19,253 nucleotides of DNA from an uncultured Oribacterium sp. (GTDB taxonomy: Bacteria > Bacillota > Clostridia > Lachnospirales > Lachnospiraceae): the NCBI GenBank assembly GCA_902485915.1, contig CABTMH010000126.1, positions 1 to 19,253 on the forward strand, read 5' to 3'. The notes beneath the pieces are model-generated. The model made no database searches. It was not told the DNA's origin and worked only from the letters and a program-made list of their open reading frames with translations. Of the stretch, positions 7,428 through 15,695 are shown in pieces (position 1 is the first letter of the stretch; every line of letters starts with the position of its first letter). Made by a program: the position numbers and the translations under genes.

Positions 7428-7455
7428 AAAAAAGAAAACCTGCAGATCCGGCAGG
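7428..7455 (-). terminator. Possible minus-strand terminator upstream of adh
   Basis: On the minus strand CCTGC-CGGATCT-GCAGG is followed by TTTTCTTTTTT. The stem is only 5 bp but the T-tract is long. No minus-strand gene ends nearby; the closest upstream one is addA, which ends at 8324 without an obvious terminator of its own. Confidence 0.4.
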
Positions 7456-7516
7456 GGACGGAGGGGACGGCAACGGAGGCCCATGTCCGATCTGTATTCC
7501 GTTTCCCTGCGATATC

Positions 7517-7525
7517 TGCTACTAT
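7517..7525 (+). promoter_or_regulatory. Possible extended -10 promoter of the ThyX-like gene
   Basis: TGC-TACTAT, an extended -10, with a weak -35 (TTCCGT, 17 nt upstream). It would start near 7532, about 50 nt before the ATG. Confidence 0.4.
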
Positions 7526-7581
7526 AGAGGCACTCAACCAATCGTAATCGAGGAATCGATGCATATAAGAAAGAGGTATAC

Positions 7582-8226
7582 ATGTTAAAAGTCGAAAGAA
7601 CATCCGTGATGAATCTGGAGAACGCGATGCGCGGTGCCCGGAATCCGATGAACTCCTGGGCACGCTCCGACAGCTACTACGACGAGGATGGAAACTATGT
7701 GCTGGGACCGAACGATCTCTCCCTCGCAAAGCGTCTCCGTCTCGCCGGCTCCGATCACCGGAAGTATGTCCGCCAGATCTTCGTCTGCTGTGATGTCACG
7801 GCACCGCTCTACTGGTGGAAGGAGTACGATACCTATAAGGTGGCGACCGTCGCAAACTCTACCTCGACCATGCATAAGATCCACAGTAAGCCGATCGAGC
7901 TCGAGGATTTCTCGCATGATCATCTGACCGATGATGCACTCGAGATCATGAAGAACTACATCGCGGAGATCGAGAAGATCCGCCTCCGCTATATGGAGAA
8001 CGGGAAGGATAAGGCCGACTGGTATAATCTCATCGAGATGCTCCCGGAGTCCTACAACCAGATGCGCACGATCTCCCTGAACTATGAGACGCTGATCAAC
8101 ATCTACTTCGCACGGAAGAATCATAAGCTCGACGAGTGGCATACCTTCTGCCACTGGATCGAGACCCTCCCATACGCGAAGGAGATCATCCTCGCGGAAA
8201 CAGAGAACGCGGATCCGGAGGCCTGA
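7582..8226 (+). CDS. Conserved protein of unknown function, possibly a divergent ThyX-fold protein
   Basis: A 214-residue soluble protein. I recognise it as a conserved hypothetical seen in many Firmicute genomes and some of their phages, without an established role. Diagnostic segments are LRLAGSDHRKYVRQIFVCCD (52-71), APLYWWKEYDTYKVATVANS (74-93), STMHKIHSK (95-103) and LPESYNQMRTISLNYETLIN (154-173), then ARKNHKLDEWHTFCHWIETLP (177-197, Trp/His-rich). The order of these blocks recalls flavin-dependent thymidylate synthase ThyX, in particular the late 'YETLINIYFARKNHKLDEW' block, but the ThyX signature RHRxxS is absent; the matching place reads TYKVATVANSTS. It is therefore unlikely to be an active ThyX. 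GAGG lies 7 nt before the ATG. It stands alone, divergent from adh and convergent with addA. Coding style matches the neighbours. The conserved-family call is fairly firm; the ThyX relation is inference. Confidence 0.75.
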   Translation: MLKVERTSVMNLENAMRGARNPMNSWARSDSYYDEDGNYVLGPNDLSLAKRLRLAGSDHRKYVRQIFVCCDVTAPLYWWKEYDTYKVATVANSTSTMHKIHSKPIELEDFSHDHLTDDALEIMKNYIAEIEKIRLRYMENGKDKADWYNLIEMLPESYNQMRTISLNYETLINIYFARKNHKLDEWHTFCHWIETLPYAKEIILAETENADPEA

Positions 8227-8323
8227 GCCGGTATCCTAGGCCGCTGTTTCGCGGGAATCGGGCCCTCAGATGCACAGGCCTGAGCCCACATACGCCGCGA
8301 TGCCCGATGTAAGCATTGTCCGC

Positions 8324-11300
8324 TCATACCGGAATCGCCTGCTCGAGGATGATGGAGTAGATGAGCTTTTCCTTCACCCGGAGCCCGGTGATCTTCTCGA
8401 GGGCCTCCGCGTAAAGCTCGAGCTGTTTCTGGTAGCGCCCGATCAGCGTCTCCGCCTCCCGGACATGGTCGGACTTATAGTCCACGAGGACGATCTCACC
8501 GTCTTCGATGAAGAAGGCGTCGATGATGCCCTGCAGGATGACCGGTTCCGACGTGTCACTGTCCGGGAAGAGATAGTCGTTCGGTACCTGCTTCATGAAA
8601 TGCTGCTCACGGTAGAGTGCATCCGCCGCCTGCGCCTTTCGGAAGCGTGCCGCGAGCGGCGACTGCAGAAAGGCCTGAAAACGCTTCGGATTGACGAGCT
8701 TATACTCCGCTTCCGGCAGCTTCTTCTCGAGCTGCGCCATGAAATCGGACGTATCCAGATAATCGTACTTCTCCAGCGCATGATGATAGGCATCGCCGAC
8801 GTCTGCGCCCGCCTTTTCCTGGTAGTGCACCGGCTTCTCCTGGGCCATGCCGGACGGATCGGTCTCGCTGTGATCCACCTCGAGCTGCCAATGCTCCCAG
8901 CCGGCACGTGCGTGGGCTTCCTCGAAGGCCTCCATCGCCGTTTCCTTGATTTCGGAGACGGAGTGCTTCGGATAGAGCCGGGTCGCCGCTGCATGCGGAT
9001 AGTGATAGGAAAGATCCTCCATGGCCTCCACATACGATGCAGCGCCCGGGTTCACTGCATCGACGGCCTGCTGCAGCTTCTCTGCCTGACGAAGACGGTT
9101 CAGCGCCGTCTGCTCTGCGGCGAGATGGATATCGTGCAGAGTATAATCGAAGAGCTCGATGACATCCCGCGTTGCACCAACCCGCTGCAGCCCTTCAGCG
9201 CCCTCGGCCATCATGATCCAGTCGAGATAACAGCTGGCGCTCTGCAGCTCCGTCCCGGACAGCGGTACCCCGGCATCCGGATACTTCTGGAGAAGCTTTT
9301 CGATATCGCCCGGCGTAGCGGTCAGGATCAGCTTCTCCTCGGCGCGCGTCATCGCGACATAGAGCACGCGAAGCTCCTCGCCGAGCTGGTCGGTCTCCAG
9401 CTTTTTTCGAATCGCCGCCCGCTTCAGGGACGGTATCTTCACTTTATTTTCGAGGTCCACATAATCGCAGCCGATGCCCAGCTCCGCATCCACCAGCACT
9501 GCATCGTTCAGCGAGCGCGTGTTGAACTTCCGGCTCATGCCGGAGAGAAAGACCACCGGGAACTGCAGGCCCTTCGACTTATGGATCGACATGATGCGGA
9601 CGAGGTCATCCTGGTCGGAAAACACCGTCGCCTCACCCTGATCACTGTCGTATTTCTTCAGCTTCTCGATATAGCGGATGTAGTCGAAAAGCCCCTTATA
9701 TGAGGTCTTCTCGAAGGAAAGCGCCATATCGATCATCGCGTCGAGGTTCGCCTTTCGCCGCCGACCCGCCGGCATCGCAGAGACATAGTGATCGTAGCCG
9801 GTCTCGTCGAAGATCCGGTACAGAAGCTCATGGATCGACAGGTAGTGGGCCATGGCACGATAGCGCGCGAGGTCGGCACAGAAGTGGTCGAGCTTCGCCT
9901 GCAGCGCCGGAGCAAGCGGAGGCTTCGCCTCGCCTTCCGCGGAGGCTTCGGACGTCACCTTCGTGAGCGGCGTCAGCTCGGCCGCTGTCCTTCCGCTGTC
10001 GGTCACCTCCGCAGTGCCATCGACTGTACCGTCGGAAGCATTGGCCTCAGATACCTGCAGCAGCGCGGTCTGCAGGGAACCGAAGTGTGCGACGAGCACT
10101 GCCAGCTCCTCGTCCGTAAACTGGTAGATCGGCGAGTGGAGGACGGCCGCCAGCGGGATGTCCTGCTGCGGGTTATCGATGACATCGAGAAGCGCCAGCA
10201 CGGTCTCCACCTCGACGGTATCGAAATAGCCCTCGTTACTGGTGCAGTAGGCCGGCACGCCATCCGCACCGAGGATCTCCACGAGTGTATCCGCCCAGGA
10301 GCCCGGGGAACGAAGCAGAATCACCATATCGCGGTACTTCACACCATCCGCATGGAGGCGCTGGATGCGTTCCGCGATCATATGGGCCTCAGCCTCTTCC
10401 TTCGACATCTGTGCACCGAACAGCTCCTCTGACGTCTCCTTCGAGACCTCGAGCAGCAGAAGCTCTGTTTGATAGCGCGGATCGATGTCCTCACTTTCCG
10501 GTGCCTTCGGATAACCATAGTGAAGCGCCACCTTCTCGTCGTAGTCGATTCCGCCCAGCATCGGACGCATCACGCGGTGGAACACACGGTTGACTGCGCG
10601 CACCACCTCGTTACGGCTTCGGAAGTTCCGGCTCAGCTCGATCTTCGGATAGTCCGGATCCTGATATTTCATAAGGAAGAGATCCGGGCGTGCCTGGCGG
10701 AAGCTGTAGATGGACTGCTTCACGTCACCGACCTGGAACACATCCGGACGACCGAAGCGCGCCGCCGAGAGGGCACGGATCAGCTCCTCCTGCACGAAGT
10801 TCGAGTCCTGGTACTCGTCCACCAGGATCTCACGATACTGCCGTGCGACATCATCGGCGATCGCCGATGGATGGCGGACGCCGTCGGCATCCGTCGTATA
10901 GAGAATCTCCAGTGCCTTATGCTCGAGATCACTGAAATCCAGCACATGCCGCTTTTCCTTCTCCTCCTGGTAGCGCGCACTGAACTTCTTCGTCAGACGC
11001 ACGAGGCCACGCATACTGCACTCGATGCCCGCCTCCATCTTCGCCTCGGCCTCCGGATCCAGGACCACCGGCAGCCCGGCGATGTCCTTCGTATCCTTCT
11101 TCACCTCGTCACGGATCGCCGTCACGCGTGTCTTCAGTACAGATTTCGTCGGCTTCAGGCGTTCATAGCGGATCGCCTGCGTCCGAAGAATCAGCTCCGA
11201 CAGCTCCGTCGCCTCTGCCGCATGTCGGAGGGCCTGCTTTTCCTGTGCCACATTCGGAAGATAGCTTTCCGGTCCATCCGGCTCTGCACAGATGGACAGC

Positions 11301-11968
11301 GCATAGTCCATCCGCGCCGCATCATCACGGAGACGCGTTGCGAGCTGCTCCAGCAGGAATCGCTTCCCGTCCGCTGATTCCGCTGAGAGGCAGGCATCGA
11401 GGTACTCCTCCGGCCATGGGTGGGAGGCCGCACTCTCGTACAGCTTCTGGATCAGCTCTGCGATGCCCGCATCGGTCTTTCCCTGCGCGAAGGTATCGAC
11501 GAAGTGAAGGAAATCCGCTTCGCCGGCCGCATACTCCTCCTCCAGCATATCCTCGAGGATATCTCCCTGCAGGAGCCGGAGCTCTCCCGGGTCTCCCATG
11601 CGGAAGCCCGGGTCGAGGTCGATCGCCGCATAGTTTTCCGTGATGAAATGCTTACAGAAGGCATCGATGGTGGAGATGCTCGCGTTCTGGATACTGCCGG
11701 CCTCACGGATCAGCTCTGCGCTGTCCGGATGCTCCCGGAGCTTCTCCTCGAGCGCCGCCTTAATCCGGTCCCGCATCTCCTGTGCCGCCGCCTCCGTGAA
11801 GGTCATGATCACCATCTCGGACAGCTTCACCGGATCCACCGGGTCCATGATCCGGGAAATCACATGCTGCACGAGCACCGCCGTCTTGCCGGAGCCCGCC
11901 GCTGCGGCGACCAGCAGATCCCCCGCTGTATGCTTGATTACACTTTCCTGTTCAGTCGTCCACTGCAT
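8324..11968 (-). CDS. addA: AddA: ATP-dependent helicase/nuclease subunit A
   Basis: A 1214-residue helicase-nuclease, the motor subunit of AddAB, which resects double-strand breaks and is the Firmicute counterpart of RecBCD. Walker A AAAAGSGKT lies at 21-29, the DEYQD motif of UvrD-type helicases near 383, VGDVKQSIYSFRQARPD near 412-428, and IMSIHKSKGLQFPVVF in the second helicase half. The RecB-type nuclease domain is at the C-terminus (GDAYHHALEKYDY near 1058, VLVDYKSD near 1162, then YQKQLELYAEAL). Length is normal for the family. A low-complexity Ala/Glu/Thr-rich insert lies at about 641-686. The start at 11968 (MQWTTEQESVIKHTAG) has GAGGAG 7 nt upstream; the longer open frame reaching 12241 is only an overlap with addB. 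The first 17 bp overlap the end of addB, so translation is probably coupled. Confidence 0.95.
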   Translation of the reverse strand: MQWTTEQESVIKHTAGDLLVAAAAGSGKTAVLVQHVISRIMDPVDPVKLSEMVIMTFTEAAAQEMRDRIKAALEEKLREHPDSAELIREAGSIQNASISTIDAFCKHFITENYAAIDLDPGFRMGDPGELRLLQGDILEDMLEEEYAAGEADFLHFVDTFAQGKTDAGIAELIQKLYESAASHPWPEEYLDACLSAESADGKRFLLEQLATRLRDDAARMDYALSICAEPDGPESYLPNVAQEKQALRHAAEATELSELILRTQAIRYERLKPTKSVLKTRVTAIRDEVKKDTKDIAGLPVVLDPEAEAKMEAGIECSMRGLVRLTKKFSARYQEEKEKRHVLDFSDLEHKALEILYTTDADGVRHPSAIADDVARQYREILVDEYQDSNFVQEELIRALSAARFGRPDVFQVGDVKQSIYSFRQARPDLFLMKYQDPDYPKIELSRNFRSRNEVVRAVNRVFHRVMRPMLGGIDYDEKVALHYGYPKAPESEDIDPRYQTELLLLEVSKETSEELFGAQMSKEEAEAHMIAERIQRLHADGVKYRDMVILLRSPGSWADTLVEILGADGVPAYCTSNEGYFDTVEVETVLALLDVIDNPQQDIPLAAVLHSPIYQFTDEELAVLVAHFGSLQTALLQVSEANASDGTVDGTAEVTDSGRTAAELTPLTKVTSEASAEGEAKPPLAPALQAKLDHFCADLARYRAMAHYLSIHELLYRIFDETGYDHYVSAMPAGRRRKANLDAMIDMALSFEKTSYKGLFDYIRYIEKLKKYDSDQGEATVFSDQDDLVRIMSIHKSKGLQFPVVFLSGMSRKFNTRSLNDAVLVDAELGIGCDYVDLENKVKIPSLKRAAIRKKLETDQLGEELRVLYVAMTRAEEKLILTATPGDIEKLLQKYPDAGVPLSGTELQSASCYLDWIMMAEGAEGLQRVGATRDVIELFDYTLHDIHLAAEQTALNRLRQAEKLQQAVDAVNPGAASYVEAMEDLSYHYPHAAATRLYPKHSVSEIKETAMEAFEEAHARAGWEHWQLEVDHSETDPSGMAQEKPVHYQEKAGADVGDAYHHALEKYDYLDTSDFMAQLEKKLPEAEYKLVNPKRFQAFLQSPLAARFRKAQAADALYREQHFMKQVPNDYLFPDSDTSEPVILQGIIDAFFIEDGEIVLVDYKSDHVREAETLIGRYQKQLELYAEALEKITGLRVKEKLIYSIILEQAIPV

Positions 11969-14900
11969 CGTTCTTCTCCTCTGGTGAAATCTCGTTCCAG
12001 ATTTCCTCTGCCGAAAGCTTCTCTCCGCTCCGGTAGGCGTAGCCGTCGATCCGCGGGTCGAAGCGGCAGATACTATGATACGGACACCAGCTGCAGGCCG
12101 TCGTATCCGTACCGATCCGGATCGGGTCGACATGGATGCGGCCATCACGGATCTCCTGTGCGAAGCGTTGCATCTTCCGGTCGACGAAACGGCCGAGGTC
12201 CTGAAAACGCTTCGTCGAGGCGACATTTTTCTTCGTCGCATCGACGGCGCCAGCCCGGATCGTCACCGGTAGGATATCCGACGCCTTCTCGATGCCCGTA
12301 TCCAGCTTCTGTACGACCGACAGCTCCGTGTTCACGAGGCCGTCAACCATCAGCTTCTTCAGTCGCGCATGCTCGCGGTCCTCCGCACTGGCGGTCGCAT
12401 CATAATCGAGCACCGGATCGTCGATGCGATAGTAGAACATCGCCGCCGGTACGATCTCCTTCTCCGGATAACGCAGCTGATACTCACTCATCGCGACGTT
12501 CATATAGGTCGTGAGCTGCAGCTGCGTTCCGTTGTAAACCCGGCTGAGATCGAAGCTCGTCTTTCCAGACTTGTAGTCGATGACCTTCACATAGACGTGC
12601 CCCTCATCCTGAGCGATATCGACACGATCGATCCGCCCAGTGAGGCGCATCCCGTCACGGATGTAGTCGAAGTTCTTCTCGAGTCCGTCCACATGGAACT
12701 CGCCGCGGCGCAGCTGCTCCGCCAGCGCCCACAGCGTCGTCTGTGTGATGGCCGTCGCCTTCCGTACGAGGTACTGGTTACGTGCCGTATCCATCAGCTG
12801 GCCGTGATTGTAGCTCGCGGACACCTGAGTAACGCTCTCCTCCGCAAGTGTACGCAGCTCCTCCTCGCTGAGCGTCTCCAGCTTTTTCTCTGCCTCCAGC
12901 GTACGCCGGAAGCTCTGCTCGATGGCCCCGTGGTAGAGATTTCCGATATCGTACATCTGAAGATCGAAGCTCTCCCGCTCCTGCAGCTTAAGCCCATACC
13001 GGAGGAAATGCTGGTACGCGCACTGGCTGTAGCGCTCGAGGCGCGTGATAGAGCCGAGGATACGCCCGCCATAGAGCTCCTCGGCGACCTTCCGGGACAG
13101 CATATCCGCCTCATAATGCGTGAACGCCGCCGCCATCAGCTGCTGCGCCTTCGCATGCTGTGCCGGATCCCGGTCGAGGATAGCGAGATACTCCATGAGG
13201 CGCGTCGGCATCGCCGTCTCCTGCAGTTTCTCCTTCGCACGATGATCCTGCGAAGCTGCGGCATCCCCTGTTCTGGTGTCCTCCGCCGTGTCCTGCTCCG
13301 TCCTCTGTGCTTCCGGCATCTGCATCGGCCAGGCATCCACCGCCACCAGCAGCTCGAGCTCCTGCATCGCCCCGGCGATCAGACGCTCGGCCTCCTTCAT
13401 CGTGTAGGCACGCGGCGCACGAAGGCGCAGCTTCTCCACCGGAAGCTCCGTGAACATATCGCGGATCTCCCGGATCAGTCCAGACGCACGACAGCCCTTG
13501 CCGTCACGCCCCTTCAGGGCATAGCTCAGCACCAGACGCTCCGACGGATTCAGCAACGCACGGTAGATATAGAAGCGCTGCACGAGCGCACTCTCCACCC
13601 GGTCCGGGGCGAGTTCAATGTCTAAGTCTCTGAACAGATGGCGGTCCCGGTCGATCAGCAGCTTCGTGTCGGACTCTGCCTTCGGCACCTCATCCGCCGT
13701 CAGCCCGGCCACGAAGAAAAGGCGTGGATTCGAGAAGCGGGAACGCGTGAGATCGCCGATTACGACCTGGTCGATGGTCGCCGGAATCACGCGCACCGAG
13801 GCCTGACGAAGGCCTGCATCGAGCACGTCACGGAACTCTGCGCGGGAAACCGAAGTCTCTCCCAGCAGCGAGCGAAGCTGCCGAAGCACCGCATCGATCG
13901 CCGTCACACTCTCCTCGAGCGCCTCCGCACGATTCTGATCACCTGCCGCGCGAAGTGCGGCCACCAGAGATGCGATGGCCTCCGGTGCCGCGATTTCCTG
14001 CATCAGCGCTTCCAGTGCATCGATACGGGTCGCCACGCTCGCACCACGCTCGCCGGACTGCGTGCGCAAATGAAGGAGCGGCAGAACCAGCTCCTGGCGA
14101 AGGGCCTCCCGCTCGCCCACACTGCCATCCGCTTCCGTCCATACCGCGTCATATTTCGAAGCGCCACGGATGCCGGTGGCGCGCAGGATGTTATCGAGCC
14201 GGTCGATATGCTGCTCCTTCTCCGGCGTCACGGTCGGCAGGGCACGCAGAAAACGAAGGACTGCATCGAAGCTGAAATTCCGGTCGACGGCCTCCAGTGC
14301 CGCACGCATGAGCTCCGCGTACGGCGAATCGAGCAGGCTCGCCGGATCATCGAAGAAGTACGGGATATCTGCCTCCGAAAACACCTTATAGACGATGTCC
14401 CGGTAGCTCTCCGGATTCGTCAGGATGATGCCGATGTCCTGGTAGCGGAGACCATCCCGACGCACGGCCTCCTCGATACTGGTGGCCATCGCCTCGACCT
14501 CCTGCCGGAGATCCGCCGCCTCGCGGATCACGAGCGAGTCGTCTGGGGCAGCCTGTGACGCCACGGTATCGAAGCGGTAGAGGCGTGCCTCGATCGTGGA
14601 CAGCGCCGGTGCCTTCACGAAGCGTGGCAGTACCGCCCCCGCCGGTCGCGGCTCACCGGTGCGCGCATCGAAGCGGTTCACATCGATCGGTGCCTCCATC
14701 GGAAGCTTCAGATCGGAGGCCATCTTCGTCAGCTTCGCCACGGTCTGCCGGGAGAGATAAAAGAGATCCTCCGGACCGCGCAGCTCATAGATCGAGTCAT
14801 GTGCGTCGAGGCTCACCTCACAGCTCACGAGTGTCTCCGCTGTCACCGGCAGGATCTCTTCAAGAATACGAAGCTGGATCGGTGTGAAGCCGGTGAAGCC

Positions 14901-15512
14901 ATCGAACGCCACGACCGCATCCCGCAGCAGCTGAGACTCCGGAAGATGGGCATACAGCTGATCGAGGATCTCCTCCTGCGTATGATAGCCGTGCTCCTCC
15001 ATGTACTGCTGAAAATGCTCATAGATCAGCGCGATATCCTGGAGCTTGCTCCGGGTGTACTGCGACTCGGCGCGCTCTGCAGCGAGGTCCAGCATCTCCG
15101 GGGTGATGTGATACTGGTAGAACTCGGAGATCTGCGACTTCAGGCTCTCGAGGAAGCCCGGCTTGTTCAGCTCGCGCTGGTACAGGCGTAGCTTCCCTCT
15201 GATTTTCTCCGTCACCGAACGGAGAATCATGATTTTTCCGGTATCGTCGATGATGGTCATCGCCTGGAGCCCGAGCTCCTCGAAGACACGATAGGCCAGT
15301 CGATTAAAGCTCAGCACATCGATGTTCAGGATGCCGCCGCCCGGATTCGCCGGGTGTGCGAGCATCTTCTTCTGCATCGCCAGGGTATCCTGCTCCGGCA
15401 CGATCAGGAACCAGTTCTTACGGAAGTTCTCCGGTGCATGCCTCAGGAAATACTGTAAGAGATATTCGGTTTTACCAGCGCCACTCGCGCCGAAAATGAA
15501 ACGTAAGCTCAT
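11952..15512 (-). CDS. addB: AddB: ATP-dependent helicase/nuclease subunit B
   Basis: An 1186-residue partner of AddA. It begins MSLRFIFGASGAGKTEYLL with a Walker A (about 8-15) and has the helicase-like fold used to recognise Chi. The C-terminal nuclease is marked by VKVIDYKSGKTSF (DYKSG near 978) and QLQLTTYMNVA. Four cysteines fit the family's [4Fe-4S] pattern: one in YSQCAYQHFLRYGL (near 828) and three in CSWCPYHSIC (near 1139-1148). Length matches Bacillus subtilis AddB (about 1166). A hydrophilic insert rich in Glu, Thr, Asp and Ala (about 730-770) looks like a disordered linker. CAGGTGACTT precedes the ATG, a weaker ribosome binding site than its neighbours have. It is first in the addB-addA operon, the usual Firmicute order. 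Confidence 0.95.
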   Translation of the reverse strand: MSLRFIFGASGAGKTEYLLQYFLRHAPENFRKNWFLIVPEQDTLAMQKKMLAHPANPGGGILNIDVLSFNRLAYRVFEELGLQAMTIIDDTGKIMILRSVTEKIRGKLRLYQRELNKPGFLESLKSQISEFYQYHITPEMLDLAAERAESQYTRSKLQDIALIYEHFQQYMEEHGYHTQEEILDQLYAHLPESQLLRDAVVAFDGFTGFTPIQLRILEEILPVTAETLVSCEVSLDAHDSIYELRGPEDLFYLSRQTVAKLTKMASDLKLPMEAPIDVNRFDARTGEPRPAGAVLPRFVKAPALSTIEARLYRFDTVASQAAPDDSLVIREAADLRQEVEAMATSIEEAVRRDGLRYQDIGIILTNPESYRDIVYKVFSEADIPYFFDDPASLLDSPYAELMRAALEAVDRNFSFDAVLRFLRALPTVTPEKEQHIDRLDNILRATGIRGASKYDAVWTEADGSVGEREALRQELVLPLLHLRTQSGERGASVATRIDALEALMQEIAAPEAIASLVAALRAAGDQNRAEALEESVTAIDAVLRQLRSLLGETSVSRAEFRDVLDAGLRQASVRVIPATIDQVVIGDLTRSRFSNPRLFFVAGLTADEVPKAESDTKLLIDRDRHLFRDLDIELAPDRVESALVQRFYIYRALLNPSERLVLSYALKGRDGKGCRASGLIREIRDMFTELPVEKLRLRAPRAYTMKEAERLIAGAMQELELLVAVDAWPMQMPEAQRTEQDTAEDTRTGDAAASQDHRAKEKLQETAMPTRLMEYLAILDRDPAQHAKAQQLMAAAFTHYEADMLSRKVAEELYGGRILGSITRLERYSQCAYQHFLRYGLKLQERESFDLQMYDIGNLYHGAIEQSFRRTLEAEKKLETLSEEELRTLAEESVTQVSASYNHGQLMDTARNQYLVRKATAITQTTLWALAEQLRRGEFHVDGLEKNFDYIRDGMRLTGRIDRVDIAQDEGHVYVKVIDYKSGKTSFDLSRVYNGTQLQLTTYMNVAMSEYQLRYPEKEIVPAAMFYYRIDDPVLDYDATASAEDREHARLKKLMVDGLVNTELSVVQKLDTGIEKASDILPVTIRAGAVDATKKNVASTKRFQDLGRFVDRKMQRFAQEIRDGRIHVDPIRIGTDTTACSWCPYHSICRFDPRIDGYAYRSGEKLSAEEIWNEISPEEKNDAVDD

Positions 15513-15541
15513 AAGTCACCTGCCTTCGTTCTGATAGCTCT

Positions 15542-15550
15542 ATGATAGCA
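15542..15550 (-). promoter_or_regulatory. Predicted promoter of addBA
   Basis: On the minus strand TGC-TATCAT, an extended -10 (15550-15542), about 24 nt of leader before addB. The -35 region (GAAAAA) is poor, as extended -10 promoters allow. No LexA (SOS) box is apparent. Confidence 0.5.
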
Positions 15551-15593
15551 CAGGGGCAGGTACATTTTTCAGCACATTGGTCGAAATAATAAT

Positions 15594-15614
15594 TGTGCAG
15601 ACGCTTTCTGCACA
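15594..15614. repeat. Inverted repeat upstream of the addB promoter
   Basis: TGTGCAG-7-CTGCACA, a perfect 7-bp inverted repeat, 44 bp upstream of the addB -10. ATTTTTC follows on the plus strand, but no plus-strand gene precedes it. It may be an operator or a relic terminator. Confidence 0.4.
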
Positions 15615-15638
15615 TTTTTCCGGCATGCCCGTCATACC

Positions 15639-15667
15639 AAAAAACCGGAAGCCTGAGGCTTCCGGTT
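15639..15667 (-). terminator. Rho-independent terminator of metY
   Basis: A perfect 11-bp stem (AACCGGAAGCC / GGCTTCCGGTT) with a 3-nt loop, 28 bp after the metY stop codon. On the minus strand the stem runs into TTTTTT. Confidence 0.88.
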
Positions 15668-15695
15668 CATGAGATGATCTGTGTTATGAAATTTT

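Larger units (their letters stand above)
7242..7581. other. Divergent regulatory region between adh and the ThyX-like gene
   Basis: 340 bases with no gene. In order: adh leader, Rex-like site 1 (7310-7327), adh promoter (7336-7364), Rex-like site 2 (7380-7397) overlapping a plus-strand extended -10 TGGTATAAT, a small minus-strand hairpin with T-tract (7428-7455), a tandem GGGGACGGA pair (7454-7471), and the likely promoter of the plus-strand gene (7517-7525). Confidence 0.75.

Noticed and set aside
8219..8286. Direct repeat AGGCCTGAGCC (8219-8229 and 8276-8286) as an attachment site or mobile-element end
   Set aside because: Only 11 bp, 57 bp apart, with no integrase or transposase nearby; probably chance in GC-rich sequence.
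8270..9703. 477-codon plus-strand frame opposite the end of addA
   Set aside because: Mirror frame of the AddA nuclease domain. Similar long frames lie opposite most genes here, including addB and metY.
11969..12241. Upstream extension of the addA frame
   Set aside because: It lies inside addB in another frame, and the ATG at 11968 has a proper ribosome binding site and the family's usual N-terminus.
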